A stretch of DNA of 64,000 nucleotides from assembly GCF_004115925.1 (NCBI RefSeq), contig NZ_SDDX01000019.1, forward strand, positions 62,001-126,000, in the 5' to 3' direction. The stretch's first letter is position 1. Each line of letters begins with the position of its first letter. The translations under genes were made by a program, and so were the position numbers. Below are positions 9,624 through 20,944 of the stretch, piece by piece. This DNA is from Lelliottia nimipressuralis. GTDB taxonomy: Bacteria; Pseudomonadota; Gammaproteobacteria; Enterobacterales; Enterobacteriaceae. The notes beneath the pieces were generated by a model, which made no database searches, had not been told where the DNA came from, and saw only the letters and a program-made list of their open reading frames with translations.

Positions 9624-9669
9624 GAGTTATTTCCTCGTTGTTTGCATGGTATGACGGAACATTACCACT

Positions 9670-9688
9670 CTTACTAACTTTTAGTAAG
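9670..9688 (-). promoter_or_regulatory. HxlR-type (YtfH) operator at qorB
   Basis: CTTACTAA, CTT, TTAGTAAG: a perfect 8-3-8 inverted repeat 47 bases upstream of qorB. The segment ACTAACTTTTAGTAAGTA here matches 17 of 18 bases with the copy before ytfH at 13308-13325. Confidence 0.7.
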
Positions 9689-9792
9689 TACGTACAAAAA
9701 GGTAAGTGTTAAATTTGTCATCACGACGTTTCTTTACAGCACAGCGCCTTTTTTGCCGCTAAGATATCCGCCTGAATTTGATTGAGGCGTCT

Positions 9793-10152
9793 ATGATCCC
9801 CCGTCAGCGTAAAGCTTTTCTTCTTGTCGCTCTGGCATGTCTGGTGGTGCTTGTCTGCACCACTCAGCGCATGGCGGGGCTGCATGCGCTGGTGATGAAC
9901 GCCGCTTCCGTGGCTCAGCAAACGGTAGAGCAGACTGGCGACAGCGATTCCCCGGTCACCCCCTGCGAGCTGAGTGCCAAATCCCTGCTGGCAACACCGC
10001 CGATCATGTTTGAAGGCGCGCTGTTTGCCATCACGCTGGTCCTGGCGGTGCTGGCCGCCGTCCCCCATCGTCCGGTGCGTCGCTGGCCGCCTCGCGTCAT
10101 CTCTCCGCCCCGATTGCGGGTGCATCTGCGACTCTGCGTATTCCGTGAATGA
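9793..10152 (+). CDS. scsA: ScsA, small membrane protein of the copper-sensitivity suppressor operon
   Basis: 119 residues. ATG at 9793 follows a GAGG ribosome site; a TTG five codons earlier is ignored. N-terminal hydrophobic segment (about 8-24), a periplasm-like stretch with a single cysteine (SDSPVTPCELSAK), a second hydrophobic segment (about 70-88), and an Arg/Pro-rich basic tail. Identification rests on position as the first gene before scsB-scsC-scsD and on size; Salmonella ScsA is about 120 residues. Biochemical role unknown. Confidence 0.75.
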   Translation: MIPRQRKAFLLVALACLVVLVCTTQRMAGLHALVMNAASVAQQTVEQTGDSDSPVTPCELSAKSLLATPPIMFEGALFAITLVLAVLAAVPHRPVRRWPPRVISPPRLRVHLRLCVFRE

Positions 10153-10200
10153 TTGATTGCCTGCTAATTCAGGTTAATTAATTATTTATGGAGAAAATAA

Positions 10201-12213
10201 ATGTATGCATTTTTAAGGCAGCTTGTGCTCTGCCTGTTCTGGCTATGGCTGCCCGTCAGTCAGGCCGCCGACAGCGGCTGGCTTCGCGCCGCGGATAATG
10301 ATCACGCCAGCGTTCGCGTGCGGGCAGACGCCCGGCAAGGGCACGACACGCGCCTGCTGCTGGATGTCCGTCTCGAAAAAGGCTGGAAAACCTACTGGCG
10401 ATCGCCTGGAGAGGGCGGCATCGCCCCGGCGATAAGCTGGAACACACCGCTGGAGATGGACTGGCGCTGGCCGGTGCCGCAGCGTTTCGAGGTGGCGGGC
10501 ATCACCACGCAAGGCTATGACGGCAGCGTGTCGTTTCCGATCACCCTGCGCGGCGCAATGCCGGAGAAACTGACGGGCGTGCTCACGCTCTCTACCTGCA
10601 GCAACGTCTGCATCCTGACGGACTACCCCTTTACGCTGGATCTCAGTGCGCCCGCCGATCCGCAATTTAGCTACGATTTCAGCCGCGCGTTGGGCACGCT
10701 GCCGCTCAAGGAAGGGCTCACTTCCGATATGAGCGCCGGTTTCGGTGACGAAAAGCTTCGTATCACTGCTACTCGCGAGACGGGCTGGCAAAAGCCCGAG
10801 CTGTTTATCGACACCCTGGCCGACACGGATTTTGGCAAGCCGGTATACCGGATTGACGGCCAGACCTTGACCGCGACGCTGCCCGTCAGCGACGGCTGGG
10901 GAGACAGCGCACCGGATCTGCGGGGCAAAACCCTGTCCCTGGTACTCGCCGACAGCGGTCAGGGGCAGGAGAGCCAGGTGACGGTGGGCGACGCGCCATC
11001 CGGTGACGCCCCATTAACCCTTGCGTGGATTCTGCTGATGGCGCTGGCCGGAGGGCTAATCCTCAACGTCATGCCGTGCGTGCTGCCGGTACTGGCGATG
11101 AAACTGGGCAGTGTCGTGCAGGCCTCGTCGACTCATCGCCGCGTGGTGCGTCAGCAGTTTATGGCCTCGGCCGCCGGGATCGTGACCTCGTTCCTCGCGC
11201 TGGCGCTGATGATGACGGCGCTGCGTCTCAGCAATCAGGCGCTCGGCTGGGGCATCCAGTTCCAGAACCCGTGGTTTATCGCCGCGATGGTGCTGGTGAT
11301 GGTGGGCTTCAGCGCCAGCCTGCTGGGGCTGTTTGAAATCAGGCTCTCCTCCGGTGTCTCTACGTTTCTCGCCACGCGGGGCGGCAATGGTCTGGTGGGT
11401 CATTTCTGCCAGGGGGCCTTTGCGACGCTGCTGGCAACTCCGTGCACCGCGCCGTTTCTCGGCACGGCGGTTTCGGTGGCGCTGATCGCCCCGTTGTCCC
11501 TGCTGTGGGGGATATTCCTGGTGATGGGGATCGGCATGAGCCTGCCGTGGCTGTTGATCGCTGCCTGGCCCGGGCTGGCGCTGCGCCTGCCGCGTCCGGG
11601 ACGCTGGATGAACGTCGTGCGGATAATCCTCGGCCTGATGATGCTCGCGTCAGGGCTGTGGCTTGCCAGCCTGCTCGCCGTTCACATTGGGCGAGTGCCG
11701 ACGCAGGCGTTAGGCGCATTCATCGTCATCACGCTGCTGATCGCCACGCTATGGCGCTGGGGATGGCGGGTGGCGCTGTGGAGTGCCCTGGCCGCGATGG
11801 TGTCGCTCGGTATTTCCCTTCCGCTCATCGGCGCCGGTCAATCGGGGCTGGCGAAGGATCGCATCGTCTGGCAGCCGCTCAGCGAACAGGCGATTACCGC
11901 CGCGCTGGCCGACAACAAACGGGTCTTCGTCGATGTCACCGCCGACTGGTGCGTGACCTGCAAAGCGAACAAATACAACGTGCTGCTACGCGACGAGGTG
12001 CAAAACGCCCTCAGCGAACCGGATGTGGTTGCGCTGCGCGGCGACTGGAGCCGTCCATCCGAGACGATTAGCCAGTTCCTCCGCGCGCGTCAGAGTGCCG
12101 CCGTCCCCTTCAACCAAATTTATGGCCCCGGGCTGGAGCAAGGCCGCATATTGCCGCCGCTGCTGGATCGTGACGATCTCCTTCAGACCCTGAATAACGC
12201 CAAAGGACACTAA
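10201..12213 (+). CDS. scsB: ScsB, DsbD-like transmembrane thiol reductant carrier
   Basis: 670 residues. Signal peptide (1-22, ending SQAAD), N-terminal periplasmic immunoglobulin-like domain to about 270 with a Cys pair (CSNVC), a DsbD-type membrane core with MPCVLP (Cys293) and ATPCTAP (Cys415), and a C-terminal thioredoxin domain with DWCVTC (Cys584, Cys587). By analogy to Salmonella and Proteus Scs, it passes electrons from cytoplasmic thioredoxin to periplasmic ScsC. scsC begins three bases after the stop, so the two are translationally close. The operon protects against copper and peroxide stress. Confidence 0.92.
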   Translation: MYAFLRQLVLCLFWLWLPVSQAADSGWLRAADNDHASVRVRADARQGHDTRLLLDVRLEKGWKTYWRSPGEGGIAPAISWNTPLEMDWRWPVPQRFEVAGITTQGYDGSVSFPITLRGAMPEKLTGVLTLSTCSNVCILTDYPFTLDLSAPADPQFSYDFSRALGTLPLKEGLTSDMSAGFGDEKLRITATRETGWQKPELFIDTLADTDFGKPVYRIDGQTLTATLPVSDGWGDSAPDLRGKTLSLVLADSGQGQESQVTVGDAPSGDAPLTLAWILLMALAGGLILNVMPCVLPVLAMKLGSVVQASSTHRRVVRQQFMASAAGIVTSFLALALMMTALRLSNQALGWGIQFQNPWFIAAMVLVMVGFSASLLGLFEIRLSSGVSTFLATRGGNGLVGHFCQGAFATLLATPCTAPFLGTAVSVALIAPLSLLWGIFLVMGIGMSLPWLLIAAWPGLALRLPRPGRWMNVVRIILGLMMLASGLWLASLLAVHIGRVPTQALGAFIVITLLIATLWRWGWRVALWSALAAMVSLGISLPLIGAGQSGLAKDRIVWQPLSEQAITAALADNKRVFVDVTADWCVTCKANKYNVLLRDEVQNALSEPDVVALRGDWSRPSETISQFLRARQSAAVPFNQIYGPGLEQGRILPPLLDRDDLLQTLNNAKGH

Positions 12214-12215
12214 CA

Positions 12216-12800
12216 ATGCGTATTTTAACCTTGATCGTGCTGTTCTGTTTTTCGACCCTGAGTTTTGCCGCTGAACCCGATCTGGAGAATTTGCTCTGGA
12301 ATGATCCCGACACGCCTGCGATGGGCGCAGAAAAACCACGCCTGACGCTGGTGTCGTTTACCGATTACAACTGCCCCTACTGCAAGCAGTTTGACCCGGA
12401 GCTTGAGAAGATTGTGCATAAATTTCCGGACGTCAAACTGGTGGTGAAACTGCTGCCGTTTCGCAGTGAAAGCTCGGCCCACTCAGCGCGAATTGCGCTG
12501 ACGGCCTGGCGACAGCAGCCTCAGCAGTACTGGGCGCTGCACCAGCGATTGATGTCGAAGAAAGGCTATCACGACGAGGCATCTATCCTGGCCGCTCAGC
12601 AGAAAACGGGTACGGGCGCCATCAAGGCCGATGAGAAGAGCGGCGAAACCCTGCAGATGAATTTGATTCTTGCTCAGGTGCTGGGCGTGCAGGGCACTCC
12701 GGCGACTCTGGTCGGCAAAACCCTGGTGCCGGGCGCTATTCCGTACGACGACCTGGAGGCGCTGGTGAAGCAAGAGCTGGCGAAGCCAGATGCGCAGTAA
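12216..12800 (+). CDS. scsC: ScsC, periplasmic thioredoxin-fold disulfide oxidoreductase
   Basis: 194 residues with a signal peptide (about 1-18) and a DsbA-like thioredoxin fold whose active site is CPYC (Cys53, Cys56), in the sequence FTDYNCPYCKQF; a cis-Pro loop QGTPATLVG follows near residue 165. Characterised ScsC proteins act as disulfide reductases/isomerases or copper chaperones and are kept reduced by ScsB. It overlaps the scsD start by 11 bases. Confidence 0.93.
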   Translation: MRILTLIVLFCFSTLSFAAEPDLENLLWNDPDTPAMGAEKPRLTLVSFTDYNCPYCKQFDPELEKIVHKFPDVKLVVKLLPFRSESSAHSARIALTAWRQQPQQYWALHQRLMSKKGYHDEASILAAQQKTGTGAIKADEKSGETLQMNLILAQVLGVQGTPATLVGKTLVPGAIPYDDLEALVKQELAKPDAQ

Positions 12801-13293
12801 AGCGCTGCGCTGGCTGCGTGAGGGTATTGTCTGGCTGCTGATTGCCCTCGCGGCAGTGTTGATCACCGATCAGTTCCGTAAACCCTCGCTCCCGGCGACC
12901 TTCATCAGCACGCCGCTGCAGACGCTGGACGGCGAATCGGTGGATCTGGCGCAGCGCAGTCACGACAGACCGCTGCTGGTGTATGTTTGGGCGACCTGGT
13001 GTGGCGTATGCCGCTACACCACGCCGTCGGTGGCAGAGATGGCAGAAGAGGGGAGAAACGTCATCAGCGTGGCGCTGCGTTCCGGTGACGATGCCACGCT
13101 GAGCCATTGGCTGGCGAAAAAACGCTACGGGATGCCGACGGTCAACGACCCTAAGGGCCAGCTCGCACGCCGCTGGCAGGTGCAGGTGACCCCGACGGTG
13201 CTTATCGTCTCGCGCGGAGAGGTCAAATCCATTACCACGGGTTACACCAGCGGCTGGGGCATGAAGCTGCGGCTCTGGTGGGCGGGATTTTGA
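12790..13293 (+). CDS. scsD: ScsD, membrane-tethered TlpA-like thioredoxin
   Basis: 167 residues. N-terminal signal anchor (about 10-26), then a thioredoxin domain with WCGVC (Cys71, Cys74) and the cis-Pro motif QVTPTVL near residue 138. It is expected to face the periplasm and to work with ScsB/ScsC in copper and redox stress. Its start lies inside scsC. The operon ends 15 bases before the ytfH operator. Confidence 0.92.
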   Translation: MRSKALRWLREGIVWLLIALAAVLITDQFRKPSLPATFISTPLQTLDGESVDLAQRSHDRPLLVYVWATWCGVCRYTTPSVAEMAEEGRNVISVALRSGDDATLSHWLAKKRYGMPTVNDPKGQLARRWQVQVTPTVLIVSRGEVKSITTGYTSGWGMKLRLWWAGF

Positions 13294-13307
13294 TGTGGCA
13301 TAATATC

Positions 13308-13324
13308 ACTAACTTTTAGTTAGT
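13308..13324 (+). promoter_or_regulatory. HxlR-type (YtfH) operator at ytfH
   Basis: ACTAAC, TTTTA, GTTAGT: a perfect 6-5-6 inverted repeat ending 18 bases before the chosen ytfH start; near-copy of the qorB operator 3.6 kb away. Autoregulation of ytfH is inferred. Confidence 0.65.
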
Positions 13325-13342
13325 ATGTGTGAAAAGATCAGT

Positions 13343-13729
13343 ATGAAAACAGCAATCCCTACCCTCAGCGAGCAAATGCGCGACGGCAACCTGTTTGCCG
13401 AGCAGTGTCCGTCCCGTGAAGTGCTCAAACACGTTACCAGCCGTTGGGGCGTGCTGATTCTGGTGGCGTTGCGCCAGGGCACGCATCGCTTTAGCGACCT
13501 GCGTCGTAAGATGGGCGGCGTCAGCGAGAAGATGCTGGCGCAGTCATTACAGGCGCTGGAGCAGGATGGATTTGTGAATCGTGTGTCGTATCCGGTGGTG
13601 CCTCCGCACGTGGAGTACAGCCTCACGCCGCTGGGCGATGAGGTGAGCGAGAAGGTCGCCGCGCTGGTGGACTGGATCGAGGTAAATACGCCGCAGGTGT
13701 TGGCTCATCGCGAGGATCGTGCGGCGTGA
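13343..13729 (+). CDS. ytfH: HxlR-family redox-sensing transcriptional regulator YtfH
   Basis: 128 residues from ATG at 13343. The in-frame ATG at 13325 overlaps the operator and is less likely. One winged helix (about 25-115) and a single conserved cysteine, Cys22, just before it (AEQCPSREVLKHVTSRWGVL). HxlR regulators such as YodB and HypR use this cysteine to sense quinones, aldehydes or hypochlorite. The expected target is qorB, now 3.6 kb away but with its operator preserved. Confidence 0.92.
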   Translation: MKTAIPTLSEQMRDGNLFAEQCPSREVLKHVTSRWGVLILVALRQGTHRFSDLRRKMGGVSEKMLAQSLQALEQDGFVNRVSYPVVPPHVEYSLTPLGDEVSEKVAALVDWIEVNTPQVLAHREDRAA

Positions 13730-13748
13730 TTGCCGCACGGCGTTAACC

Positions 13749-13782
13749 TTTACCCGGCCTGCCATTGTGCAGGTCGGGTAAA
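13749..13782. terminator. Bidirectional hairpin between ytfH and cpdB
   Basis: TTTACCCG (13749-13756) and CCTGC (13758-13762) pair with GCAGG (13769-13773) and CGGGTAAA (13775-13782), with one mismatch. It occupies the 58-base gap between the convergent stops. Confidence 0.6.
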
Positions 13783-13787
13783 TACGT

Positions 13788-15731
<1,944 letters not shown>

Positions 15732-15921
15732 CAGAGGAGTCCTTTTTACGATCCAAGCCACAAAAGAATATGTATGTATATTTTGTTGCTTACAGAAGTG
15801 TGAATCCTGCCAGAAAAAAGCGTCGTGAAACCAGAATTGCTTCACAGATAGCGGAATTGTTAACAATACGATATAACTAAAACAATAAGTTATGACCACT
15901 GCGATAACGAAGAGGTGGATA

Positions 15922-16662
15922 ATGTTAGATAAAATTTGTCAGCTCGCACGGGATGCGGGTGATGCCATTATGCAGGTCTACGATGGCACAAAGCCGATGG
16001 ACGTTGTCAGCAAAGCGGATGACTCGCCGGTGACAGCGGCCGATCTTGCGGCCCACGAGGTGATCCTCAAAGGGCTTCAGGCCCTGACGCCGGATATCCC
16101 GGTGCTGTCTGAAGAAGATCCGCAGAGCTGGGATGTGCGCCAGCACTGGCAGCGCTACTGGCTGGTGGACCCGCTGGATGGCACCAAAGAATTTATCAAG
16201 CGTAACGGTGAGTTCACCGTCAATATTGCCTTGATTGAAAACGGGAAAGCGGTGCTGGGCGTGGTCTACGCGCCGGTGCTGAAGGTGATGTACAGCGCCG
16301 CAGAAGGCAAGGCGTGGAAAGAAGAGAGCGGTACGCGCAAGCCCATCCAGGTGCGCGACGCGCGACCACCGCTGGTGGTCATCAGCCGTTCCCACAGTGA
16401 CGCTGAGCTGCAGGAGTACCTGCATCAAATCGGCGAACACCAGACGACGTCGATTGGCTCGTCGCTGAAATTCTGCCTGGTGGCGGAAGGGCAGGCGCAG
16501 CTGTATCCGCGCTTTGGGCCAACCAACGTCTGGGATACGGCGGCAGGTCACGCGGTGGCGTCTGCCGCGGGCGCACACGTTCACGACTGGCAGGGCAAGC
16601 CACTGGACTACACCCCGCGCGAGTCGTTCTTAAATCCGGGCTTTAGGGTCTCGATTTACTGA
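15922..16662 (+). CDS. cysQ: 3'(2'),5'-bisphosphate nucleotidase CysQ
   Basis: 246 residues. ATG at 15922 after AGAGGTGG fits the E. coli start; ten in-frame codons upstream are excluded. Inositol-monophosphatase fold with metal-binding motifs LSEEDP (about 64-69) and [12 protein letters not shown] (about 81-92), and [11 protein letters not shown] near 205. It hydrolyses PAP, the toxic by-product of sulfate assimilation, to AMP. Its last seven bases overlap the end of the convergent ytfJ. Confidence 0.97.
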   Translation: MLDKICQLARDAGDAIMQVYDGTKPMDVVSKADDSPVTAADLAAHEVILKGLQALTPDIPVLSEEDPQSWDVRQHWQRYWLVDPLDGTKEFIKRNGEFTVNIALIENGKAVLGVVYAPVLKVMYSAAEGKAWKEESGTRKPIQVRDARPPLVVISRSHSDAELQEYLHQIGEHQTTSIGSSLKFCLVAEGQAQLYPRFGPTNVWDTAAGHAVASAAGAHVHDWQGKPLDYTPRESFLNPGFRVSIY

Positions 16663-17213
16663 CCGAGCAATTTGTGCAGCAGGGCGACAACCTGCTGCAC
16701 CTCTTCCTGCGTCAGCGCGCCGTCTTTCACCCATTGCACCCGGCCGTCTTTATCCAGCACCACAATCGCTGAACTCTCCTCTTCCAGACCCCAGGCTTTA
16801 CGCGTTACGCCATCGCTATCGACAATAAACTGCGACCACGGATAGAGCTTTTTATTGCTCTCCAGGCTGCTGCGCACAAACATGCCCGAGCCTGGAATCG
16901 CGTCATCGGTGTTCACGATGGTGGTGGTCTGGTAGCGGTCGTGCGGGAATTTGCCAGTCTTAATCGCTTCCACGAGGGTGGCATTTTTCTCTTTTGCCGA
17001 GGTACGACCGGCAATATGTTGCACCACTCGCACTTTGCCCGCGAGCTGCGCGCTATTCCAGGGTTTATAGCTAAACTTATCATTGTCGAGAATCAATTCT
17101 CCCCGATCGGCAATACCGACTGGCGGCACACGTTGTCCCTTTTCAATGTTGTGTGCGGAAGCCATCAGCGGCAGTAACAGGCAGGCTGCGGCCAGGATGT
17201 TACGAAAGGTCAT
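16656..17213 (-). CDS. ytfJ: Periplasmic thioredoxin-like protein YtfJ
   Basis: 185 residues, matching E. coli YtfJ. Signal peptide 1-20 (ends MASA), then a thioredoxin-like fold without a CXXC pair ([11 protein letters not shown] replaces the usual active site). Function unknown; a redox-enzyme role is doubtful because the catalytic cysteines are absent. It overlaps cysQ tail to tail. Confidence 0.93.
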   Translation of the reverse strand: MTFRNILAAACLLLPLMASAHNIEKGQRVPPVGIADRGELILDNDKFSYKPWNSAQLAGKVRVVQHIAGRTSAKEKNATLVEAIKTGKFPHDRYQTTTIVNTDDAIPGSGMFVRSSLESNKKLYPWSQFIVDSDGVTRKAWGLEEESSAIVVLDKDGRVQWVKDGALTQEEVQQVVALLHKLLGQ

Positions 17214-17534
17214 GGTGTTTCCTTATAGTTGCAGGTGATCCGACCACTTGGTCTTACGGTTTAATCATAAGTGCGATCAATCGGCTTTTCCCGCAATACG
17301 AGTGCCAGTTTGCGGGCGAACGCACATATCCGTAAAAAAACGAAGGCTTATACTGCTTTTAGAAATGCTATGCAAAGAATGTTCTGAATATTTGTAATCA
17401 AACGGTAAATAAACTTATGCATACTGGGTATCAACGTTTTTCTGGTCTATAGTCATTGAGCAATAAATTTGCGCTCAGGACAGTCGGCCCGATTGTGGCG
17501 CCGCAAGAGCGTATGATTCGCAGGAGATACAAGA
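17214..17534. other. 321-base divergent intergenic region, ytfJ/ytfK
   Basis: It holds the promoters of both genes. A 12-base palindrome GACCACTTGGTC lies at 17242-17253 on the ytfJ side. The ytfK side is AT-rich; a TATAGT at about 17450 could be its -10. I see no gene, and could not convincingly place the PhoB box known for E. coli ytfK. Confidence 0.5.
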
Positions 17535-17741
17535 ATGAAAATTTTCCAACGCTACAACCCGCTTCAGGTGGCGAAGTACGTGAAGATCCTGTTCCGAGGA
17601 CGGTTGTACATCAAGGATGTTGGCGCTTTCGAATTTGATAAGGGCAAAATTCTTATCCCGAAAGTGAAGGACAAACAGCACTATTCTGTGATGTCCGAAG
17701 TCAACCGCCAGGTTATGCGTCTGCAAACTGAGATGGCTTAA
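17535..17741 (+). CDS. ytfK: YtfK, SpoT-interacting stringent-response protein
   Basis: 68 residues, differing from E. coli YtfK at only a couple of positions. ATG at 17535 follows AGGAGAT. DUF1107 family. In E. coli YtfK binds SpoT and favours (p)ppGpp accumulation during phosphate and fatty-acid starvation. It is cytoplasmic and basic, with no signal peptide. Confidence 0.95.
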   Translation: MKIFQRYNPLQVAKYVKILFRGRLYIKDVGAFEFDKGKILIPKVKDKQHYSVMSEVNRQVMRLQTEMA

Positions 17742-17771
17742 CCACGTGCTATGCAGTAGTTAAAGCAGTAT

Positions 17772-17799
17772 ATAAAAACGGCTCCCATTGGGAGCCGTT
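17772..17799 (-). terminator. Terminator of ytfL, shared with ytfK
   Basis: AACGGCTCCC (17777-17786) and GGGAGCCGTT (17790-17799) form a 10-bp stem with loop ATT. Read on the minus strand it is followed by five T, giving a good intrinsic terminator 17 bases past the ytfL stop; the plus-strand T tract is poor. Confidence 0.9.
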
Positions 17800-17815
17800 G
17801 ATGTTTGTGCGGCAC

Positions 17816-19153
17816 TTACGCCGAGGCTTTCTCTTCCGCGTCTGGCAGCTTCGGCACCAGCACGGTCGGTTTGTTATCGATGCGTGTCACCAGCAGCTGG
17901 TCGATGCGGTAGTTGTCGATATCCACCACTTCAAACTTATAGCCGGAGAACTTCACCGAGTCGGTACGTTTCGGGATTTTACGCAGCATAAACATCATAA
18001 AGCCGCCAATCGTCTCGTAGTTGCCCGACTGCGGGAATTCGTCGATATCCAGCACACGCATCACGTCTTCAATCGGCGTGCCGCCATCCACCAGCCATGA
18101 GTTCTCATCGCGCGCGACGATCTGCTCTTCCAGGCCCTGGCCGACCAGGTCACCCATCAGGGTGGTCATTACATCGTTCAGCGTAATGATACCTACGACC
18201 AGCGCGTATTCATTCATGATCACCGCGAAGTCTTCACCCGCAGTTTTGAAACTTTCCAGCGCTTCGGAGAGCGTCAGGGTGTCCGGCACAATCAGGGTAT
18301 TGCGGATCTGCACACCGCTGTTCAGCGCCAGGCTTTGGTTAGCCAGCACGCGGTTCAGCAGATCTTTTGAATCGACGTAGCCGATGATGTGATCAATATC
18401 TTCGTTACAGACCAGGAACTTGGAGTGCGGATGCTCGGCCACTTTGTTTTTCAGGCTCTGCTCGTCTTCGTGCAGATCAAACCAAATCACGTTTTCGCGC
18501 CCGGTCATGGAGGACGGCACGGTACGGGATTCGAGTTCAAACACGTTCTCGATCAGTTCATGCTCCTGCTTACGCAGAACACCTGCCAGCGCACCGGCTT
18601 CAAACACCGCGTAAATATCATCAGACGTGATGTCATCTTTACGCACCATCGGCAGTTTGAAGAGGCGGAAAATGGTGTTTGCCAGGCCGTTAAAGAACCA
18701 GACCAGCGGACGGAACACGTACAGGCAGAAGCGCATCGGGTTGATGATGCGCAAAGCCACAGCTTCTGGCGCAATCATACCGATGCGTTTCGGGGTTAAA
18801 TCCGCGAACAGGATGAACAGGCCGGTCACCAGCGAGAAGGAGAGAATGAAGCTCAGCTGCTCGGACAGTTCAGGCGAGAAGTACTTCGAGAACAGGCTAT
18901 AGAAGGCCGGAGAAAAGGCTGCGTCACCCACGATACCGCCGAGAATGGCGACGGCGTTCAGACCGATTTGCACCACGGTAAAGAACATACCGGGGTTTTC
19001 CTGCATTTTCAGGATGCGTTGTGCATTGAGATTGCCATCGTCGGCAAGCAGTTTAAGTTTGATCTTGCGGGAGGCGGCCAGCGAAATCTCAGATATCGAG
19101 AAAAATGCACTGACGGCAATAAGACAAAGTATTACTAAAATACTGTTTAACAT
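17816..19153 (-). CDS. paeA: Polyamine exporter PaeA (YtfL), CNNM/CBS family
   Basis: 445 residues. DUF21/CNNM membrane domain with about four helices (1-170), a CBS pair (about 200-330) and a C-terminal CorC/HlyC transporter-associated domain (about 345-430). E. coli and Salmonella PaeA reduces cytoplasmic putrescine and cadaverine in stationary phase. Its 5' leader contains an 8-bp stem (19223-19230 with 19239-19246). In E. coli it is next to msrA; here a 7.3-kb catabolic block lies between. Confidence 0.94.
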   Translation of the reverse strand: MLNSILVILCLIAVSAFFSISEISLAASRKIKLKLLADDGNLNAQRILKMQENPGMFFTVVQIGLNAVAILGGIVGDAAFSPAFYSLFSKYFSPELSEQLSFILSFSLVTGLFILFADLTPKRIGMIAPEAVALRIINPMRFCLYVFRPLVWFFNGLANTIFRLFKLPMVRKDDITSDDIYAVFEAGALAGVLRKQEHELIENVFELESRTVPSSMTGRENVIWFDLHEDEQSLKNKVAEHPHSKFLVCNEDIDHIIGYVDSKDLLNRVLANQSLALNSGVQIRNTLIVPDTLTLSEALESFKTAGEDFAVIMNEYALVVGIITLNDVMTTLMGDLVGQGLEEQIVARDENSWLVDGGTPIEDVMRVLDIDEFPQSGNYETIGGFMMFMLRKIPKRTDSVKFSGYKFEVVDIDNYRIDQLLVTRIDNKPTVLVPKLPDAEEKASA

Positions 19154-19306
19154 AGTTTATCCGGCTTCTCGCCAGATCCTCGGAAGGGAAGTTGATTTCG
19201 TTTGTGTGAAGACACATTGAACATCGGCTCGTAGCGTTGAGCCGATTATTTCAGCGGGTAGTATAGCGTAAACGTGTGTAAATCCGCCAGAGGTCACATT
19301 TTTGGC

Positions 19307-19339
19307 AAAAACAGGCTGGGCAGGCGTGTGCTGCCCGGC
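19307..19339 (-). terminator. Terminator of the sugar-oxidoreductase operon
   Basis: On the minus strand GCCGGGCAG pairs with CTGCCCAGC, one mismatch, followed by CTGTTTTT. It lies nine bases after the transporter stop at 19348 and closes the accessory operon. Confidence 0.8.
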
Positions 19340-19347
19340 TCCCTCAA

Positions 19348-20886
19348 TCAAGACAAACTGACATTATCCACCGGTCGCCGTGCGGCGTTACCGCCCCAGA
19401 CCTCGTCGTACTCATAGCCCGTGAGCTGTTTAATGACCACCCGGGTACGCGCATCGCAGTCGCGGTAATCGCCGCCCAGTTTGCGACGGGCGATCTCTTT
19501 GAGCAGCAGTTTGTGGGTGTCGCGCGTTAGGGTGAATTTATAGGTAGTGATGAAACTCACCGCCAGCAGCGCGGAGGTGGCGAACAGCATCAGGCCGATA
19601 ATGGCGTACAGTGCCGATTCAGGCTGCGCGCCGTTGCCTTTCACAAACCCGGACTCCTGCAACACCACGCCGATCAGCATGATCGCCAGCGCGACGGTGC
19701 TTTTACGCGTCAGTACCATGACGCCGGCAAAAATCCCCTCCCGGCGCTGCTGGGTGACCATCTCGTCGATGTCAGGAATAAAGCTGTAGATGTTCCACGG
19801 GATGTAATACAACCCGGCACGCGCCGCGCCAAGCAGAATAAAGACCGCCGAGAACAGCAGCGCAGGGACCTGGGTTTGCGTGTAATAGACGGCGAACAAG
19901 AACGCCAGCACGAAGAATATACAGCCGTAAGCGATTCGCAGCGCCGCGGACGGAGAAATATTCAGCCGGTTTAACAGCAGCATAAATCCGTAAGTGCCCG
20001 GCACCGAGGCGAACGCGGCGATACTGAGCCAGCCGGAAACCGCCGCTGCGTCCTGGCTCAGGCAGTAGACCACGTAATAAGTAAAAACTGAACCGAACAC
20101 ATCCATCGCGGTAAACGAGAAAATATAGATGATGATGTGTAAACGAAAGGCGCGAATTTGGAAGGCGGAGAAGAGATCCAGCACCAGATATTTCAGGTGA
20201 TTGAGTAAACCGCTACTGCGGTGGGTCTCAATTTTAAAATCGGACTCCTGATGCACATCTTTCGCCTCCCAGGTGGTGCGCCAGGTAATAAATACCGCGA
20301 GACAAAAGACGCAGGAGAAGATCAATCCGGTGAGGGTATAAGTAAACGGATTATCTTTCCCGGTGAAATGCATAATCACGCCGGGCACGGACACCGCCAG
20401 AAAACCGCCGAGCTGGGAGCAGATCATGCGCACTCCGGACAAGCGGCTGCGCTCTTCGTAGCGGTTGGTCATCTCAGCCGCCAGCGTCTCCCACGGCACG
20501 AGCACCATCGCCGACAATAATTCAATCGACAAATAGGTGCCGAGATAATACCAGTAGCCCATATCGGTTACCCACAGCAGGGCATATAAAAACATCAGCG
20601 GTGAACTTAATAATAAAAAGAAGCGGCGACGACCAAATTTTCGCCCGAGCCAGGTATTGCCAAAATTGTCAGTGATATAACCCATAATCGGGCTTAATAC
20701 GGCGTCAATGACCCGCGCAATAGCAAAGATAGAACCGGCTTCGAGCACGCTCAGTCCGCAATAGGTGGTATAAAAAAATAACAGCCAGGTGCCAATAATG
20801 GCGAAAGCGCCTCCGCCAAACAGATCGGTTATGCCGTAGCCAAGTGCCACACCATAACCAACCCTGCGTTCAGTTGGTTTGACCAT
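19348..20886 (-). CDS. GPH-family (MFS) glycoside/sugar cation symporter
   Basis: 512 residues with twelve hydrophobic segments and GPH (glycoside-pentoside-hexuronide) features: GYGITDLFGGGAFAIIGTWLLFFYT near the N-terminus, DAVLSPIMGYITDNF near 65-80 and RKFGRRRFFLL after TM2. It is the last gene of a five-gene operon with four dehydrogenases, 58 bases after the preceding one. It probably imports the glycoside or sugar alcohol oxidised by those enzymes. The exact substrate cannot be read from sequence. Confidence 0.88.
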   Translation of the reverse strand: MVKPTERRVGYGVALGYGITDLFGGGAFAIIGTWLLFFYTTYCGLSVLEAGSIFAIARVIDAVLSPIMGYITDNFGNTWLGRKFGRRRFFLLLSSPLMFLYALLWVTDMGYWYYLGTYLSIELLSAMVLVPWETLAAEMTNRYEERSRLSGVRMICSQLGGFLAVSVPGVIMHFTGKDNPFTYTLTGLIFSCVFCLAVFITWRTTWEAKDVHQESDFKIETHRSSGLLNHLKYLVLDLFSAFQIRAFRLHIIIYIFSFTAMDVFGSVFTYYVVYCLSQDAAAVSGWLSIAAFASVPGTYGFMLLLNRLNISPSAALRIAYGCIFFVLAFLFAVYYTQTQVPALLFSAVFILLGAARAGLYYIPWNIYSFIPDIDEMVTQQRREGIFAGVMVLTRKSTVALAIMLIGVVLQESGFVKGNGAQPESALYAIIGLMLFATSALLAVSFITTYKFTLTRDTHKLLLKEIARRKLGGDYRDCDARTRVVIKQLTGYEYDEVWGGNAARRPVDNVSLS

Positions 20887-20944
20887 AATATTGATACTCA
20901 GAGTAGGGTTATTATGAACCAGATTTATTCTGGCCGATTTTTAT

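Noticed and set aside
17242-17253. GACCACTTGGTC as a FadR/PdhR-type operator for ytfJ
   Set aside because: Dyad is short and the spacing does not match either consensus; kept only as a note on the intergenic region.
19223-19246. 8-bp hairpin in the ytfL leader as a riboswitch
   Set aside because: One short stem only, with no conserved riboswitch core that I can recognise.
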